The notes: a model not told the origin generated them from the sequence alone. DNA of 64,000 bases from Bradyrhizobium daqingense (GCF_021044685.1 NZ_CP088014.1:2094001-2158000); one strand, 5' to 3'; counted from the stretch's first letter, positions 50,386 through 58,609 are shown. Numbers and translations: made by a program.

Positions 50386-51372
50386 ATGGACCGACGCGAT
50401 CTGTTGCGCGCCGCTGCCGCACTGCCGCTGTTGCGCGCTGCGTTCCCCGACGAGGCCTTCGCCCAAACCTATCCGACGCGCAACATCACCATGATCGTGC
50501 CCTTTCCCGCCGGCGGGCAGGCCGATCTTGCTGCGCGCCCGGTGGCACAGGCGCTGGAGCGGATCCTCGGCAAGCCCGTGATCGTCGACAACAGGGCCGG
50601 CGGTGGCGGCGGCTCGGTCGGCAATGCCGCGGCGGCGCGCGCCGAGCCAGATGGCTACACGCTGCTGATGACGCTATCCTCGCTCGCGGTGCTCCCGGAG
50701 GCCGATCGGCTGTTCGATCGTCCCGTCGCCTACGAGGTCTCGCAGTTCATGCCGATCGCGCGCGTGCTCGCCGATCCGACGCTGCTCGCGGTGCCGGCCT
50801 CGGCGCCCTGGAAGACGGCGCAGGATTTCGTCGAGGACGCGAAGAAGCGCCCAGGCCAGATCACTTACGGCTCGTCGGGGCCCTACGGCACGTTGCACGT
50901 GGCGATGGAGATGTTCGCAAACAGCGCCGGCATCAAGCTGCTGCACGTGCCATTCCGCGGTGCAGGCCCCGCGCTGACCGCGATCCTCGGCGGCACCGTG
51001 CAGGCGATCGCCGCCGCACCCGGCACGCTGAAGCCGCAGGTCGACGACGGCAAGCTGCGCGTGCTCGGCAATTGCGGCGCGAAGCGCATCCCGAGCTTCC
51101 CCGACCTGCCGACCTTCCAGGAGCTCGGCTACAAGGACGTCGAGTTTTACATCTGGGCCGGGCTGTTCGCGCAGAGCGCGCTGCCGGCACCGATCGCGGC
51201 TCGGCTGCGCGAAGCGATGGCCGAAGCGATGAGAAGTCCCGACGTGCTCAAGGCCTTCGAGACCTCCGGCAGTCTCGTCGCCTATCAGGACGCCCCCGCA
51301 TTCTCCGAGTTCGTCGCGGCCGACAGCGCGCGGCTGATCGCGGCCGTGAAGAAGATCGGCAAGGTGGAGTAG
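50386..51372 (+). CDS. tripartite tricarboxylate transporter (Bug-family) substrate-binding protein
   Basis: A periplasmic receptor of 328 residues. The first 26 residues form a signal peptide with a twin-arginine-like start (MDRRDLLRAAAALPLLRA, cleavage after AFA). Bug-family blocks: YPTRNITMIVPFPAGGQADL, VDNRAGGGGGSVGNAAAARA, YGSSGPYGTLHVAMEMF, HVPFRGAGPALTAILGG and AGLFAQSALPAPI. ATG 50386 follows GGGGGAGGCTCCC. No TctA/TctB membrane genes are nearby, which is usual for rhizobial and burkholderial Bug proteins. Ligand unknown, probably a carboxylate. Confidence 0.9.
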   Translation: MDRRDLLRAAAALPLLRAAFPDEAFAQTYPTRNITMIVPFPAGGQADLAARPVAQALERILGKPVIVDNRAGGGGGSVGNAAAARAEPDGYTLLMTLSSLAVLPEADRLFDRPVAYEVSQFMPIARVLADPTLLAVPASAPWKTAQDFVEDAKKRPGQITYGSSGPYGTLHVAMEMFANSAGIKLLHVPFRGAGPALTAILGGTVQAIAAAPGTLKPQVDDGKLRVLGNCGAKRIPSFPDLPTFQELGYKDVEFYIWAGLFAQSALPAPIAARLREAMAEAMRSPDVLKAFETSGSLVAYQDAPAFSEFVAADSARLIAAVKKIGKVE

Positions 51373-51504
51373 GGCGGCACGATCGTTCGGACGATCGTTC
51401 GTGCCAATAGGTTCCTGGCGCATTTTCACGTTTTGTTGTTTGTTCAGAACCTTCCCCTGCCTCATTGATTGAAGAGGTTTGGGCGGATCGGGAAGGATCA
51501 GGAT

Positions 51505-51864
51505 ATGCGAACAGAGCGGATTGCGCTGGGGGTGGCGCTTGCGATCGGCGGCGTTGTCGCGCAGAGCGCGGCCTCGGCGCAAGAATACCGTGGCACGATG
51601 GAACAGCAGATGGCGTGCACGCCGGATGTGTGGCGGCTGTGCAGCGACCAGATTCCGGACGTCGGCCGCATCACGGCCTGTTTGCAGCAGAACACGCCGC
51701 AGCTCTCCAGCGGCTGCCGCGCGGTGTTCCAGTCCAACAATCAGATGCCGCCGCAGCAGCAGGTTCCCCGCAACCGCGCTGCACCGCCATCGCAGCGCTA
51801 CAATGCGGCGCCGCCGCCCGCTGCTGTGCCGGGCCCGCGTCCTTATTATGACGAGGACGACTAG
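51505..51864 (+). CDS. exported cysteine-containing hypothetical protein
   Basis: A 119-residue secreted protein: Sec signal peptide of about 25 residues (TERIALGVALAIGGVVAQSA, cleavage near ASA-Q), then a short domain with four cysteines (CTPDVWRLCSDQIPDVGRI, and ACLQQN...SSGC) that probably form two disulfides, then a Pro/Gln/Ala-rich tail ending in YYDEDD. ATG 51505 follows AGGATCAGG; an ATG at 51469 would spoil the signal peptide. Function unknown; the Cys pattern resembles cysteine-rich repeats seen in many Bradyrhizobium secreted proteins. Confidence 0.75.
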   Translation: MRTERIALGVALAIGGVVAQSAASAQEYRGTMEQQMACTPDVWRLCSDQIPDVGRITACLQQNTPQLSSGCRAVFQSNNQMPPQQQVPRNRAAPPSQRYNAAPPPAAVPGPRPYYDEDD

Positions 51865-51870
51865 CCTGAT

Positions 51871-52338
51871 CTAAGGACGGTGCTCGCACACATCGACCCA
51901 TTCGGCCGCGACCAGCTCGGCCATGCGGTCGGGCGTGATGCGCACCGCGCTGTGGGTCGAGCCTGCGGCCGGCACCACCACGTCGAAAGCTTTCAGCGAG
52001 ACGTCGCAATAGATCGGCAGCGGCACCTTCAGCCCGAACGGGCAGACGCCGCCGACTTCGTGGCCGGTGATCTCGGCGACCTCCTCCAGCCCCAGCATCT
52101 TCGGCTTGCCGCCGAATTGCGCCTTCACCTTCTTGTTGTCCATGCGCGACGTGCCGCTGGCGACGATCAGGATCACGCGCTCGCCGATGCGCAAGGACAG
52201 CGTCTTGGCGATCCGGCCGGGCTCGACGCCATAGGCTTCGGCGGCCAGCGTCACGGTGGCGGAGCTGATCGGGGATTCGATGACTGATATGTCGGGGGCA
52301 TTCTCGGCGAAGAAATCGCGAACGGATTGCAGGCTCAT
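51871..52338 (-). CDS. ybaK: YbaK/EbsC-family aminoacyl-tRNA deacylase
   Basis: A 155-residue trans-editing protein that hydrolyses mischarged tRNA (Cys-tRNA(Pro) or relatives). YbaK/ProX blocks: AAEAYGVEPGRIAKTLSLRI, the conserved lysine region DNKKVKAQFGGKPKMLGLEE, GHEVGGVCPFGLKVPLPIYC with the central GGVCPFG, and AAGSTHSAVRITPDRM. ATG 52338 (MSLQSVRDFF) is chosen; an in-frame start at 52383 is possible but adds a poorly conserved, Cys-containing extension. It lies 49 bp downstream of the dehalogenase gene on the same strand. Confidence 0.9.
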   Translation of the reverse strand: MSLQSVRDFFAENAPDISVIESPISSATVTLAAEAYGVEPGRIAKTLSLRIGERVILIVASGTSRMDNKKVKAQFGGKPKMLGLEEVAEITGHEVGGVCPFGLKVPLPIYCDVSLKAFDVVVPAAGSTHSAVRITPDRMAELVAAEWVDVCEHRP

Positions 52339-52387
52339 TCCAAACAGCTCATTCCAGACCCGTGGGCAGGCGACGTGGTGCAATCCC

Positions 52388-53119
52388 TCAAGCGATGCCT
52401 GGCAACTCTGAAAGCGCGCGGATGCGATGATCCGGCGCGAAGCCGAGCTCGTCCATCTGGGTGCGGATCGCCCTGAACATCGTCAGCGGTGCCACGACTT
52501 CGTTCTCGACGCAAGCCAGCGCCATGGCTTCGGGTGTGACCCGTTCGATCCAGGCTACCTTCAATCCGAATGATTTCGCCCCGGCGGCGTCCCAGGGATT
52601 GGAGGAGACGAACAGAACCTCGCTCGGCCGGGTGCCGAGCATCTCGTCGATCAGCTCATAGGCCTCTGGGCTCGGCTTGAAGATCTTCTTGTCATCGACG
52701 CTGATGGTGGCATCGAGGAGGGCGTCGAGGCCGGAGTTGCGCACGAGCGCATTGAGCATGTCGGGGCTGCCGTTGGAGAGAATGGCCAGCTGGCGCGGTT
52801 TCAAGGCGACAAGCGCGGCGGTCGCATCCGGATAAAGATCGAGATGCAGATACTTGTCGATGATGCGCTCGAATGCGTCGTCCTCGTACGCAAGTCCCAG
52901 CATGCGCAGCGTATAAGTGAGCGAGTCGCGGGTGACGACGGCAAAATCCTGGTAGCGCCGCATCAGCGAGCGCAGCCAGGTGTATTCGAGCTGCTTGATC
53001 CGCCAGACCTGCGTGATGAGCTCGCCATAACCCGGAAACGCATCCTCGGTGATCTCGGCGACCGACTGGATGTCGTAGAGCGTCCCGTAGGCGTCGAAGA
53101 CGACGGCTTTGATGCTCAT
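52388..53119 (-). CDS. haloacid dehalogenase, type II
   Basis: HAD-superfamily hydrolase of 243 residues, subfamily (S)-2-haloacid dehalogenase. The nucleophile Asp9 is in VFDAYGTLYD, the halide and substrate-binding Arg lies in LEYTWLRSLMRRYQ, motif II is LSNGSP near 115, the Lys is in KIFKPSPEAYELI near 150, and motif III is SSNPWDAAGAKSFGL near 173. This full set supports hydrolysis of 2-haloalkanoates. ATG 53119 begins MSIKAVVFDA; a 53234 start is an antisense shadow. Probably transcribed with ybaK. Confidence 0.9.
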   Translation of the reverse strand: MSIKAVVFDAYGTLYDIQSVAEITEDAFPGYGELITQVWRIKQLEYTWLRSLMRRYQDFAVVTRDSLTYTLRMLGLAYEDDAFERIIDKYLHLDLYPDATAALVALKPRQLAILSNGSPDMLNALVRNSGLDALLDATISVDDKKIFKPSPEAYELIDEMLGTRPSEVLFVSSNPWDAAGAKSFGLKVAWIERVTPEAMALACVENEVVAPLTMFRAIRTQMDELGFAPDHRIRALSELPGIA

Positions 53120-53249
53120 TGTCCAGTTCTCCGGGATCGATGCGGCACAGGTGTTTCAGGTAGTGTACCTCATGCCTGTCGGTTTGCCGACCCGCAGCGG
53201 AAGGCATGCAAACCCTGACGTTCCCTGCTCGCAAAGGGTGCAGACGGCT

Positions 53250-53918
53250 TCAGACTTTTCGCAGATAGCGCCAAAGCAGGTCGGCGATCTCGCTCCGCCG
53301 CTGAGCTTTTGCCTTTGGCGAGGACATGTCCCAGGCGAACTGCGCCTCGAAAGTGTGACGGTTGGCGACCGAGAAGAAGCTCAGTGCGTTAAGCGTCATG
53401 TGCAGCTCGATCGGATCGACGCCGGGACGGATCGCCCCGCTTGCGACGCCCCGCGCGAGCAGTTTTGCGATCTGGCTGATGCTCGGCTGCGTCATCTCCT
53501 TCAGCCTCTGGCTGGCGCCGATATGCCGTCCGCGATGGATGTTCTCGATGGAGACGAGGCGGACGAATTCCGGATTGGCGTGGTGGAAGTCGAAGGTGAA
53601 CTCGACGAGCCTGCGGATCGCGGCTTCCGGCTCCAGCGCTTCGAGGTGAAGGTCCTCCTCCGCGGCGCGCATCTTGGCATAGGCCATTTCGAGCACCGCC
53701 GTGAACAGCTCTTCCTTGGAGTTGAAATAGTAGAAGATCAGCCGCTTGGTGATGTTGGCGCGCGCTGCGATGGCATCGGTGTTGCCGCCGGACAGGCCGT
53801 TCTCGGCAAACTCCGCGAAGGCGATATCCAGAATTTCCTGCCGTGTTCGGTCGCGGTCTCGCCGCTTGATCGGCGTAGTTTTTCCGGCCCGCGCGGTCTG
53901 CTTTTTCACACTTGGCAT
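53250..53918 (-). CDS. TetR/AcrR-family transcriptional regulator
   Basis: A 222-residue regulator with an N-terminal HTH (RTRQEILDIAFAEFAENGLS, DAIAARANITKRLIFYYFNS, KEEL) and a C-terminal TetR_C domain. ATG 53918 (MPSVKKQTAR) is used; the extension to 53975 would include a Cys-Gly-rich stretch of low quality. The first 25 residues are Lys/Arg-rich. It is divergent from the TIM-barrel/Gfo-Idh pair, and a 9-8-9 inverted repeat lies directly before the first gene of that pair, so it is the likely repressor. Confidence 0.9.
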   Translation of the reverse strand: MPSVKKQTARAGKTTPIKRRDRDRTRQEILDIAFAEFAENGLSGGNTDAIAARANITKRLIFYYFNSKEELFTAVLEMAYAKMRAAEEDLHLEALEPEAAIRRLVEFTFDFHHANPEFVRLVSIENIHRGRHIGASQRLKEMTQPSISQIAKLLARGVASGAIRPGVDPIELHMTLNALSFFSVANRHTFEAQFAWDMSSPKAKAQRRSEIADLLWRYLRKV

Positions 53919-53985
53919 CTGGCCGGTCGGTCCCTCGTGGCAGCCGCACGCCGCCTCGCCACCACCATAGCCCATTCGGGAGCTC

Positions 53986-54012
53986 TTGACATCAATTACC
54001 CCACCGGATAAT
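53986..54012 (+). promoter_or_regulatory. promoter of the TIM-barrel/Gfo-Idh operon
   Basis: TTGACA (53986-53991) and GATAAT (54007-54012) with 15 bp between, close to the sigma-70 consensus and rare in this GC-rich window. It is followed immediately by the palindromic operator. Confidence 0.6.
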
Positions 54013-54013
54013 T

Positions 54014-54039
54014 ATTAATTAACCTATGGATTAATTAAT
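54014..54039. promoter_or_regulatory. TetR operator candidate, TTAATTAA inverted repeat
   Basis: ATTAATTAA (54014-54022), 8-bp centre CCTATGGA, TTAATTAAT (54031-54039), perfectly symmetrical and ending one base before the ATG at 54040. Binding here would block the promoter just upstream and the ribosome start region. The AT content is extreme for this window. Confidence 0.7.
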
Positions 54040-54867
54040 ATGATCGCGCTTGGGCTCGCCCACCTCACCGCACTGCAGCTCGCGCCGGCCGCGCTGGTCG
54101 CCGAGGCTGCGCGTGCCGGCTTTGCCGCCGTCGGATTGCGCTATATCCCGGCAACCACTGACGGGCCGGCCTATCCCACCGAGGTCGGCACCGAGGCTCA
54201 CCGCGCGCTCAAGCGCGTGCTGGCGGGCGAAGGCGTGCGGGTCAGCGATATCGAACTGGTCCAGCTCACACCTGCCGTCGACGTTGCTTCGCTTGCGGGT
54301 CGTCTGGAGGCCGGCGCCGATCTCGGCGCGACGGCCGTGATCGCTTCAGGCGACGATCCAGATCAGTCCCGGCTCACGGCGCATTTCGCAGAGCTCTGTC
54401 GGCTCGCAGCGTCCTTCGGCTTGCGTGTCGACCTCGAATTCATGCGCTGGCGCGCGGTCGGAAACCTGGCGCAGGCCGCAGCCATCGTGCGCGACGCGAG
54501 CCAGATGAATGGCGCCATCCTGATCGATGCGTTGCATCTCACGCGTTCGGGCGGCGAGGCCGCCGATCTGATTCTGCTCCCGGATCAGTGGTTGCGTAGC
54601 GCGCAGCTCTGCGACGCCATCGCAAAGCCGCCGGCGACGGAGCACGCCATCATTGCGGAGGCGCGAGAAGGACGGCTGCCGCCTGGACACGGCGCCTTGC
54701 CGCTCGTTTCCCTCATTGAAGCGCTTCCCGCCGACACCCGTCTCAGCGTCGAAATGCCGATGCCGGCGCTGGGGGCAAGGGAGCGGATCACGACGGCATT
54801 CAACGCAACGAGGAACCTGCTCGAAGGACGACCGCGCGGCACAAGGCGCCGCGGCTGTCGGGGCTAG
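54040..54867 (+). CDS. sugar phosphate isomerase/epimerase (TIM barrel) family protein
   Basis: A 275-residue xylose isomerase-like TIM barrel: starts GLAHLTALQLAPAALVAEAA, VDLEFMRWR with a metal Glu near residue 135, IDALHLTRSGG near 170, and SVEMPMP near 235, giving the Glu/Asp/His/Glu metal set. The Arg-rich C-terminus (RPRGTRRRGCRG) is not conserved in general. Its start has little room for a Shine-Dalgarno because of the operator. It is followed 22 bp later by a Gfo/Idh/MocA dehydrogenase; such pairs degrade inositols or unusual sugars, but the substrate is unknown. Confidence 0.87.
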   Translation: MIALGLAHLTALQLAPAALVAEAARAGFAAVGLRYIPATTDGPAYPTEVGTEAHRALKRVLAGEGVRVSDIELVQLTPAVDVASLAGRLEAGADLGATAVIASGDDPDQSRLTAHFAELCRLAASFGLRVDLEFMRWRAVGNLAQAAAIVRDASQMNGAILIDALHLTRSGGEAADLILLPDQWLRSAQLCDAIAKPPATEHAIIAEAREGRLPPGHGALPLVSLIEALPADTRLSVEMPMPALGARERITTAFNATRNLLEGRPRGTRRRGCRG

Positions 54868-54889
54868 GCCTGACCTACGGAACGCATGC

Positions 54890-55984
54890 ATGACGAAAAT
54901 CAGGATTGGCGTGATCGGCGCGGGATTGATCGGACGCAAGCATCTGCGCAAGCTCGCCGGGCACGACGACTATGAGCTCGTCGGCATTGCCGACGTCAAC
55001 GCCGAACAGGTCGCAGCCGAGCAGCCGGGCGCGCGCGTCTTCAAGGATTATCGCGAGCTGCTTGCCGAGGCGCGGCCGGACGCGGCGATCATCGCCTCTC
55101 CCAATCAGCTCCATGCCGAGAACGGCATCGCCTGCGCACGCGCCGGCGTCCATATTCTGATCGAGAAGCCGGTCACCGATATGCTGCAGACTGCCGCCGG
55201 CCTGATCGCGGAGGTCAGTAAGGCCAGTGTCAAGTCGCTAGTCGGGCATCATCGCCGCCATCATACGCAGGTGAAGACGTTGAAGGCGCTGCTGGCCGAC
55301 GGCCGTATCGGCGACGTCGTTGGCGTCTCGGCCATCTGGGCCACGCACAAGCCGGCGACCTATTTCGAGATCGCGCCCTGGCGGTCGCAGGCCGGTGGCG
55401 GGCCGATCTTGATCAACCTGATCCACGAGATCGACTTCCTGCGCTTCACGCTCGGCGAGATCATTGCCGTGGAGGCCATCTCCGCCAATCGCCAGCGCGG
55501 CTTTGCGGTGGAGGATACCGCCGTTGCGCTGATCGCGTTCGAAAGCGGTGCGCTCGGCACGTTCTTCCTCAGCGACTGCGCGGTGACGCCATGGACGACC
55601 GAGCAGGGGCTCGGCGAGGCGCCCGAGTTCCCCTTCAGCGGACAGAGCAGCTACCGCCTGATGGGCCGGCGCGGTGCGATCGAGTTTCCGAGCCTCGATC
55701 AGTGGACGCAGGACGGCGGCGCGCAGGACTGGAACAGGCCGATCCAGGCCCAGGCCAACCACGCAGCTTCGATCGATCCCTACGTCGCTCAACTCGATCA
55801 TTTTCGCGACGTCATTCGCGGGGTCGCGCCTTCGCTGCAGCCGGTCGAGGACGGCGCGCGCAGCCTTCTGGCGACGCTCGCGATCGCCGAAGCCGCAAGT
55901 GCGGGACGGCGCATCGATCTGCGCGAACGTTATGCGGCGTTCGCAACCGGGCAAGCCGCGGGCGTCAGGCAAGGGGCGACATAG
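54890..55984 (+). CDS. Gfo/Idh/MocA-family oxidoreductase
   Basis: A 364-residue NAD(P)-dependent dehydrogenase with a Rossmann motif IGVIGAGLIGRKHLRKL, the catalytic lysine in LIEKPVTD near residue 93, HHRRHHTQVKTLKALL near 120 and the C-terminal beta-sheet domain with LINLIHEIDFLRFTLGE. ATG 54890 (MTKIRIGVIG) is chosen; the open frame extends into the upstream gene without a start signal. Co-transcribed with the TIM-barrel gene and presumably under the divergent TetR. Substrates of this family are polyols, inositols or sugar derivatives; not determined. Confidence 0.92.
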   Translation: MTKIRIGVIGAGLIGRKHLRKLAGHDDYELVGIADVNAEQVAAEQPGARVFKDYRELLAEARPDAAIIASPNQLHAENGIACARAGVHILIEKPVTDMLQTAAGLIAEVSKASVKSLVGHHRRHHTQVKTLKALLADGRIGDVVGVSAIWATHKPATYFEIAPWRSQAGGGPILINLIHEIDFLRFTLGEIIAVEAISANRQRGFAVEDTAVALIAFESGALGTFFLSDCAVTPWTTEQGLGEAPEFPFSGQSSYRLMGRRGAIEFPSLDQWTQDGGAQDWNRPIQAQANHAASIDPYVAQLDHFRDVIRGVAPSLQPVEDGARSLLATLAIAEAASAGRRIDLRERYAAFATGQAAGVRQGAT

Positions 55985-56087
55985 GGCGCACGAGGAAGGT
56001 CCTGGGTGAGACCTTCCGCATCATTGATGAGTGGCTGTCGACCAAGATGTCTGCTGCTGGCCAGCCGTAGGACGAAGGGCAGGCAAG

Positions 56088-56522
56088 CTAGACTGTCGGC
56101 TGACGTCCTGGCCGCGTCCAGGTCGCCCTCTCCGCGAACACCCGGCTGACCTCCGCCATGTGCTCCGTGCCCCACGTACAAAGCGGCACGAGGGCCATCG
56201 CCAGGCTGTGGCCGAGAGGCGTGAGGCTGTAGTCCACCCGCGGCGGCACTTCCTTGTAGTCGGTCCGCTTGACGAGACCATCGGCCTCCAGCTCCTTCAA
56301 CTGCTGGATCAGGACCTTGTCGCTGACATCGCGTATGGCGCGCCGGAGCTCGCCATAGCGGGTGGGGCCGTCCTGGGCGAGGAAGTACAGGATCAGCGGC
56401 TTCCACTTGCCGGCGATGACCCGCAAGGTGGCATCCAGGCCGCAAGTGAATCCGGGCAAAGTCGGCGTGCAGCTCTGGACCGGTGTTGGCGCCTGTGCAG
56501 GCGGGAAAGTCGTGTCTGACAT
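56088..56522 (-). CDS. HxlR-family transcriptional regulator
   Basis: A 144-residue winged-helix regulator of the HxlR/YodB type. The wHTH is RVIAGKWKPLILYFLAQDGP, TRYGELRRAIRDVSDKVLIQ, QLKELEADGLVKR, near residues 35-95. A cysteine in FTCGLDATL precedes the DNA-binding domain, a position used for redox sensing in YodB-like proteins. ATG 56522 (MSDTTFPPAQ) begins a Pro-rich arm. It is divergent from an SDR gene, a classical arrangement for regulators of quinone- or aldehyde-responsive oxidoreductases. Confidence 0.9.
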   Translation of the reverse strand: MSDTTFPPAQAPTPVQSCTPTLPGFTCGLDATLRVIAGKWKPLILYFLAQDGPTRYGELRRAIRDVSDKVLIQQLKELEADGLVKRTDYKEVPPRVDYSLTPLGHSLAMALVPLCTWGTEHMAEVSRVFAERATWTRPGRQPTV

Positions 56523-56529
56523 TTTTTGG

Positions 56530-56547
56530 GCACTTACCAAAAGGTGC
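56530..56547. promoter_or_regulatory. HxlR operator candidate
   Basis: GCACTTACCAAAAGGTGC, arms GCACTT and AGGTGC with one mismatch, begins 8 bp upstream of the hxlR start codon in the 85-bp divergent gap. A second related half, GATAGGTG, follows at 56567. Confidence 0.45.
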
Positions 56548-56607
56548 ATACTTGTCGATAGGTGGGTAGGCCGCCAGCTCAGTGCAACCTCATTGAAGGA
56601 GCACAAC

Positions 56608-57342
56608 ATGAGCAGACTACAAGGCAAGACGGCGGTGGTGACGGGCGGTGGAACCGGCATCGGACTGGGAGCGGCCAAACGGTTCGTCGAGGAGGGTGCG
56701 TTCGTCTACATCTTCGGACGGCGGCAGGAGCCGCTCGACGCTGCGCTCGCGCAGCTGGGCTCCTCGGCGCGCGCGGTCAAGGGATCGGTCACGGATCTGT
56801 CCGACCTCGATCGACTGTATGCGACGGTGAAAGCCGAACGCGGAAGTATCGACGTTCTCTTCGCCAATGCCGGCACCGGGCTGTTTGCGCCGCTCGGCGA
56901 GATCACGCCCGGGCACTACGATCAGATATTCGACGTCAACGTGAAAGGGCTGGTGTTCACCGTGCAGAAGGCCCTGCCGCTGATGCGCAAGGGGTCGTCG
57001 ATCATTCTCACCGGCTCGAGCACGGGCGTGATGGGGACGCCGCAGTTCAGCATCTACAGCGCGACCAAGGCCGCGATCCGCAATCTGGCGCGCAGCTGGG
57101 CGCTGGACCTGCGCGGCACCGGCATCCGCGTCAACGTGCTGTCGCCGGGGCCGACCAAGACGGAGCTGGCGCTGGAGATCGTCGGCGAGGAAGCCTTCGA
57201 CGCGCTTGGAAGCACGACACCCATCGGGCGTGTCGCTGACCCCTCTGAGACGGGCGCGGTCGCCGCGTTCCTGGCGTCCTCGGACAGCAGCTACATGACC
57301 GGTGGCGAAGTCTTCGTGGACGGGGGCCTCGCGCAGGTCTGA
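56608..57342 (+). CDS. SDR-family oxidoreductase
   Basis: Classical short-chain dehydrogenase of 244 residues: TGGGTGIG near residue 12, ANAG instead of NNAG near 88, catalytic Ser in TGSSTGVMG and YSATK near 152, and VFVDGGLAQV at the C-terminus. ATG 56608 follows AAGGAGCACAAC. The substrate is unknown; control by the divergent HxlR gene suggests induction by an electrophile. A perfect hairpin follows the stop. Confidence 0.92.
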   Translation: MSRLQGKTAVVTGGGTGIGLGAAKRFVEEGAFVYIFGRRQEPLDAALAQLGSSARAVKGSVTDLSDLDRLYATVKAERGSIDVLFANAGTGLFAPLGEITPGHYDQIFDVNVKGLVFTVQKALPLMRKGSSIILTGSSTGVMGTPQFSIYSATKAAIRNLARSWALDLRGTGIRVNVLSPGPTKTELALEIVGEEAFDALGSTTPIGRVADPSETGAVAAFLASSDSSYMTGGEVFVDGGLAQV

Positions 57343-57355
57343 GCGTGGACGCCTG

Positions 57356-57396
57356 AGCGTGAGGGCTTCGATCGCTGCGATCGAAGCCCTCACGCT
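57356..57396. terminator. strong bidirectional terminator hairpin
   Basis: GCGTGAGGGCTTCGATCG (57357-57374) pairs perfectly with CGATCGAAGCCCTCACGC (57378-57395), 18 bp plus one further A-T pair, loop CTG. It lies between the convergent SDR and amidohydrolase genes. No long T-run. Confidence 0.8.
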
Positions 57397-57414
57397 CTGG
57401 GTATCAGTGAGCGC

Positions 57415-58299
57415 CTAGATTCCCAACAGCTTGCGCGCGTTGGCCTTGAGCACCTTCGGCCGGATCTCGTCGCGGATGTCGATCTTGGCGAAATCCGACA
57501 GCCAGCGGTCCGGCGTGATCACCGGCCAGTCCGAGCCGAACAGCATCTTGTCCTGGAGAATCGAGTTGATGTAGCGCACCAGGATCGGCGGGAAGTATTT
57601 CGGCGACCAGCCCGAGAGGTCGATATAGACATTCGGCTTGTGGGTCGCGACCGACAGCGCCTCCTCCTGCCAGGGGAAGGAGGGGTGGGCGAGGATGATC
57701 TTGAGGTCGGGGAAATCGGCCGCGACGTCGTCCATGTACATCGGGTTGGAATATTTCAGTCGCATGCCCATGCCGCCGGGCATGCCGGAGCCGACGCCGG
57801 TCTGGCCGGTGTGGAACAGCGCGATCGCGCCGCCATTGTTGATCTCTTCATAGAGCGGATAGGCCATGCGGTCGTTGGCGTAGAAGCCCTGCATGGTCGG
57901 GTGGAATTTGAAGCCGCGCACGCCGTATTCCTCGATCAGCTTGCGCGCCTCGCGCGCGCCGAGCTTGCCCTTGTGCGGGTCGATCGAGACGAAGGGGATG
58001 AGGACGTCGAGATGCTCGGACGCGATCTCCAGCATCTCCTCGTTCTTGTAGCGGCGGAAACCGGTCTCGCGCTCGGCATCGACGGGGAAGATCACCGCGG
58101 CGATGTTCTTGGAGCGATAGTAGGCGGCAGTCTCCGGCACGGTCGGCGGATGCTTGTGCGGCGACTTGAAATACTCCGCCATCTGCGCCTGGAAATCGTC
58201 ATAGCCGTCATCGGGATGGGTGCCGCAGGGCTCCTCGGCATGGGTGTGGATGTCGATGGCGACGACATCGTCGATATTAGGCAGCTTCAGCTTCGGCAT
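57415..58299 (-). CDS. amidohydrolase family protein (ACMSD-like)
   Basis: A 294-residue TIM-barrel metal-dependent hydrolase/decarboxylase of the amidohydrolase_2 (ACMSD, gamma-resorcylate decarboxylase) group. AIDIHTHAEEP gives the HxH metal pair near residue 17, FKFHPTMQGFYAND near 130 and LAHPSFPWQEE near 203 give further His ligands, and FGSDWPVITP near 262 the catalytic Asp. Relatives decarboxylate or hydrolyse aromatic acids. ATG 58299 (MPKLKLPNID) is followed upstream by a palindrome at 58330, a possible operator. Stands alone, facing the rpmJ gene. Confidence 0.88.
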   Translation of the reverse strand: MPKLKLPNIDDVVAIDIHTHAEEPCGTHPDDGYDDFQAQMAEYFKSPHKHPPTVPETAAYYRSKNIAAVIFPVDAERETGFRRYKNEEMLEIASEHLDVLIPFVSIDPHKGKLGAREARKLIEEYGVRGFKFHPTMQGFYANDRMAYPLYEEINNGGAIALFHTGQTGVGSGMPGGMGMRLKYSNPMYMDDVAADFPDLKIILAHPSFPWQEEALSVATHKPNVYIDLSGWSPKYFPPILVRYINSILQDKMLFGSDWPVITPDRWLSDFAKIDIRDEIRPKVLKANARKLLGI

Positions 58300-58609
58300 G
58301 GGTGTCCTCCCGACGGGTTGCCGAATTGATTATATGATATAACGAATTTGGCAAGGCGTTGTCGAAAGGCCTTGAAGTCACGGCAATAAAATGGGCCGAT
58401 CCGGCCGCTTCTACTGTGCATGGGGTTGTTTTCGCCGATGGCCGGTGCGGAACCCGGCAGTTAACATTGACATGACCTCCCGCCATGCCTTAAGAACCGC
58501 CCCGTCCCGGGCGGTCGGTCCGCCAGCGGGAAAAATCTCATTTTGCCACATTCGCGCGTGCCGAAACGGTAGTGCCGAACACGGCCTTTCGAACGTTCAG
58601 GATTCTGCC
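58300..58609. other. intergenic region between amidohydrolase and rpmJ
   Basis: 310 bp with no credible gene. It holds the palindrome TTATATGATATAA (58330-58342) near the amidohydrolase start, and a GC hairpin ACCGCCC / GGGCGGT (58496-58515) about 95 bp upstream of rpmJ. The second may be a leader structure of the ribosomal gene. Confidence 0.5.
58330..58342. promoter_or_regulatory. AT-rich palindrome upstream of the amidohydrolase gene
   Basis: Perfect TTATAT-G-ATATAA palindrome, 30 bp upstream of the amidohydrolase start and 268 bp upstream of rpmJ. The type is compatible with a GntR (FCD) or Zur-like operator; which regulator binds cannot be told. Confidence 0.45.
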
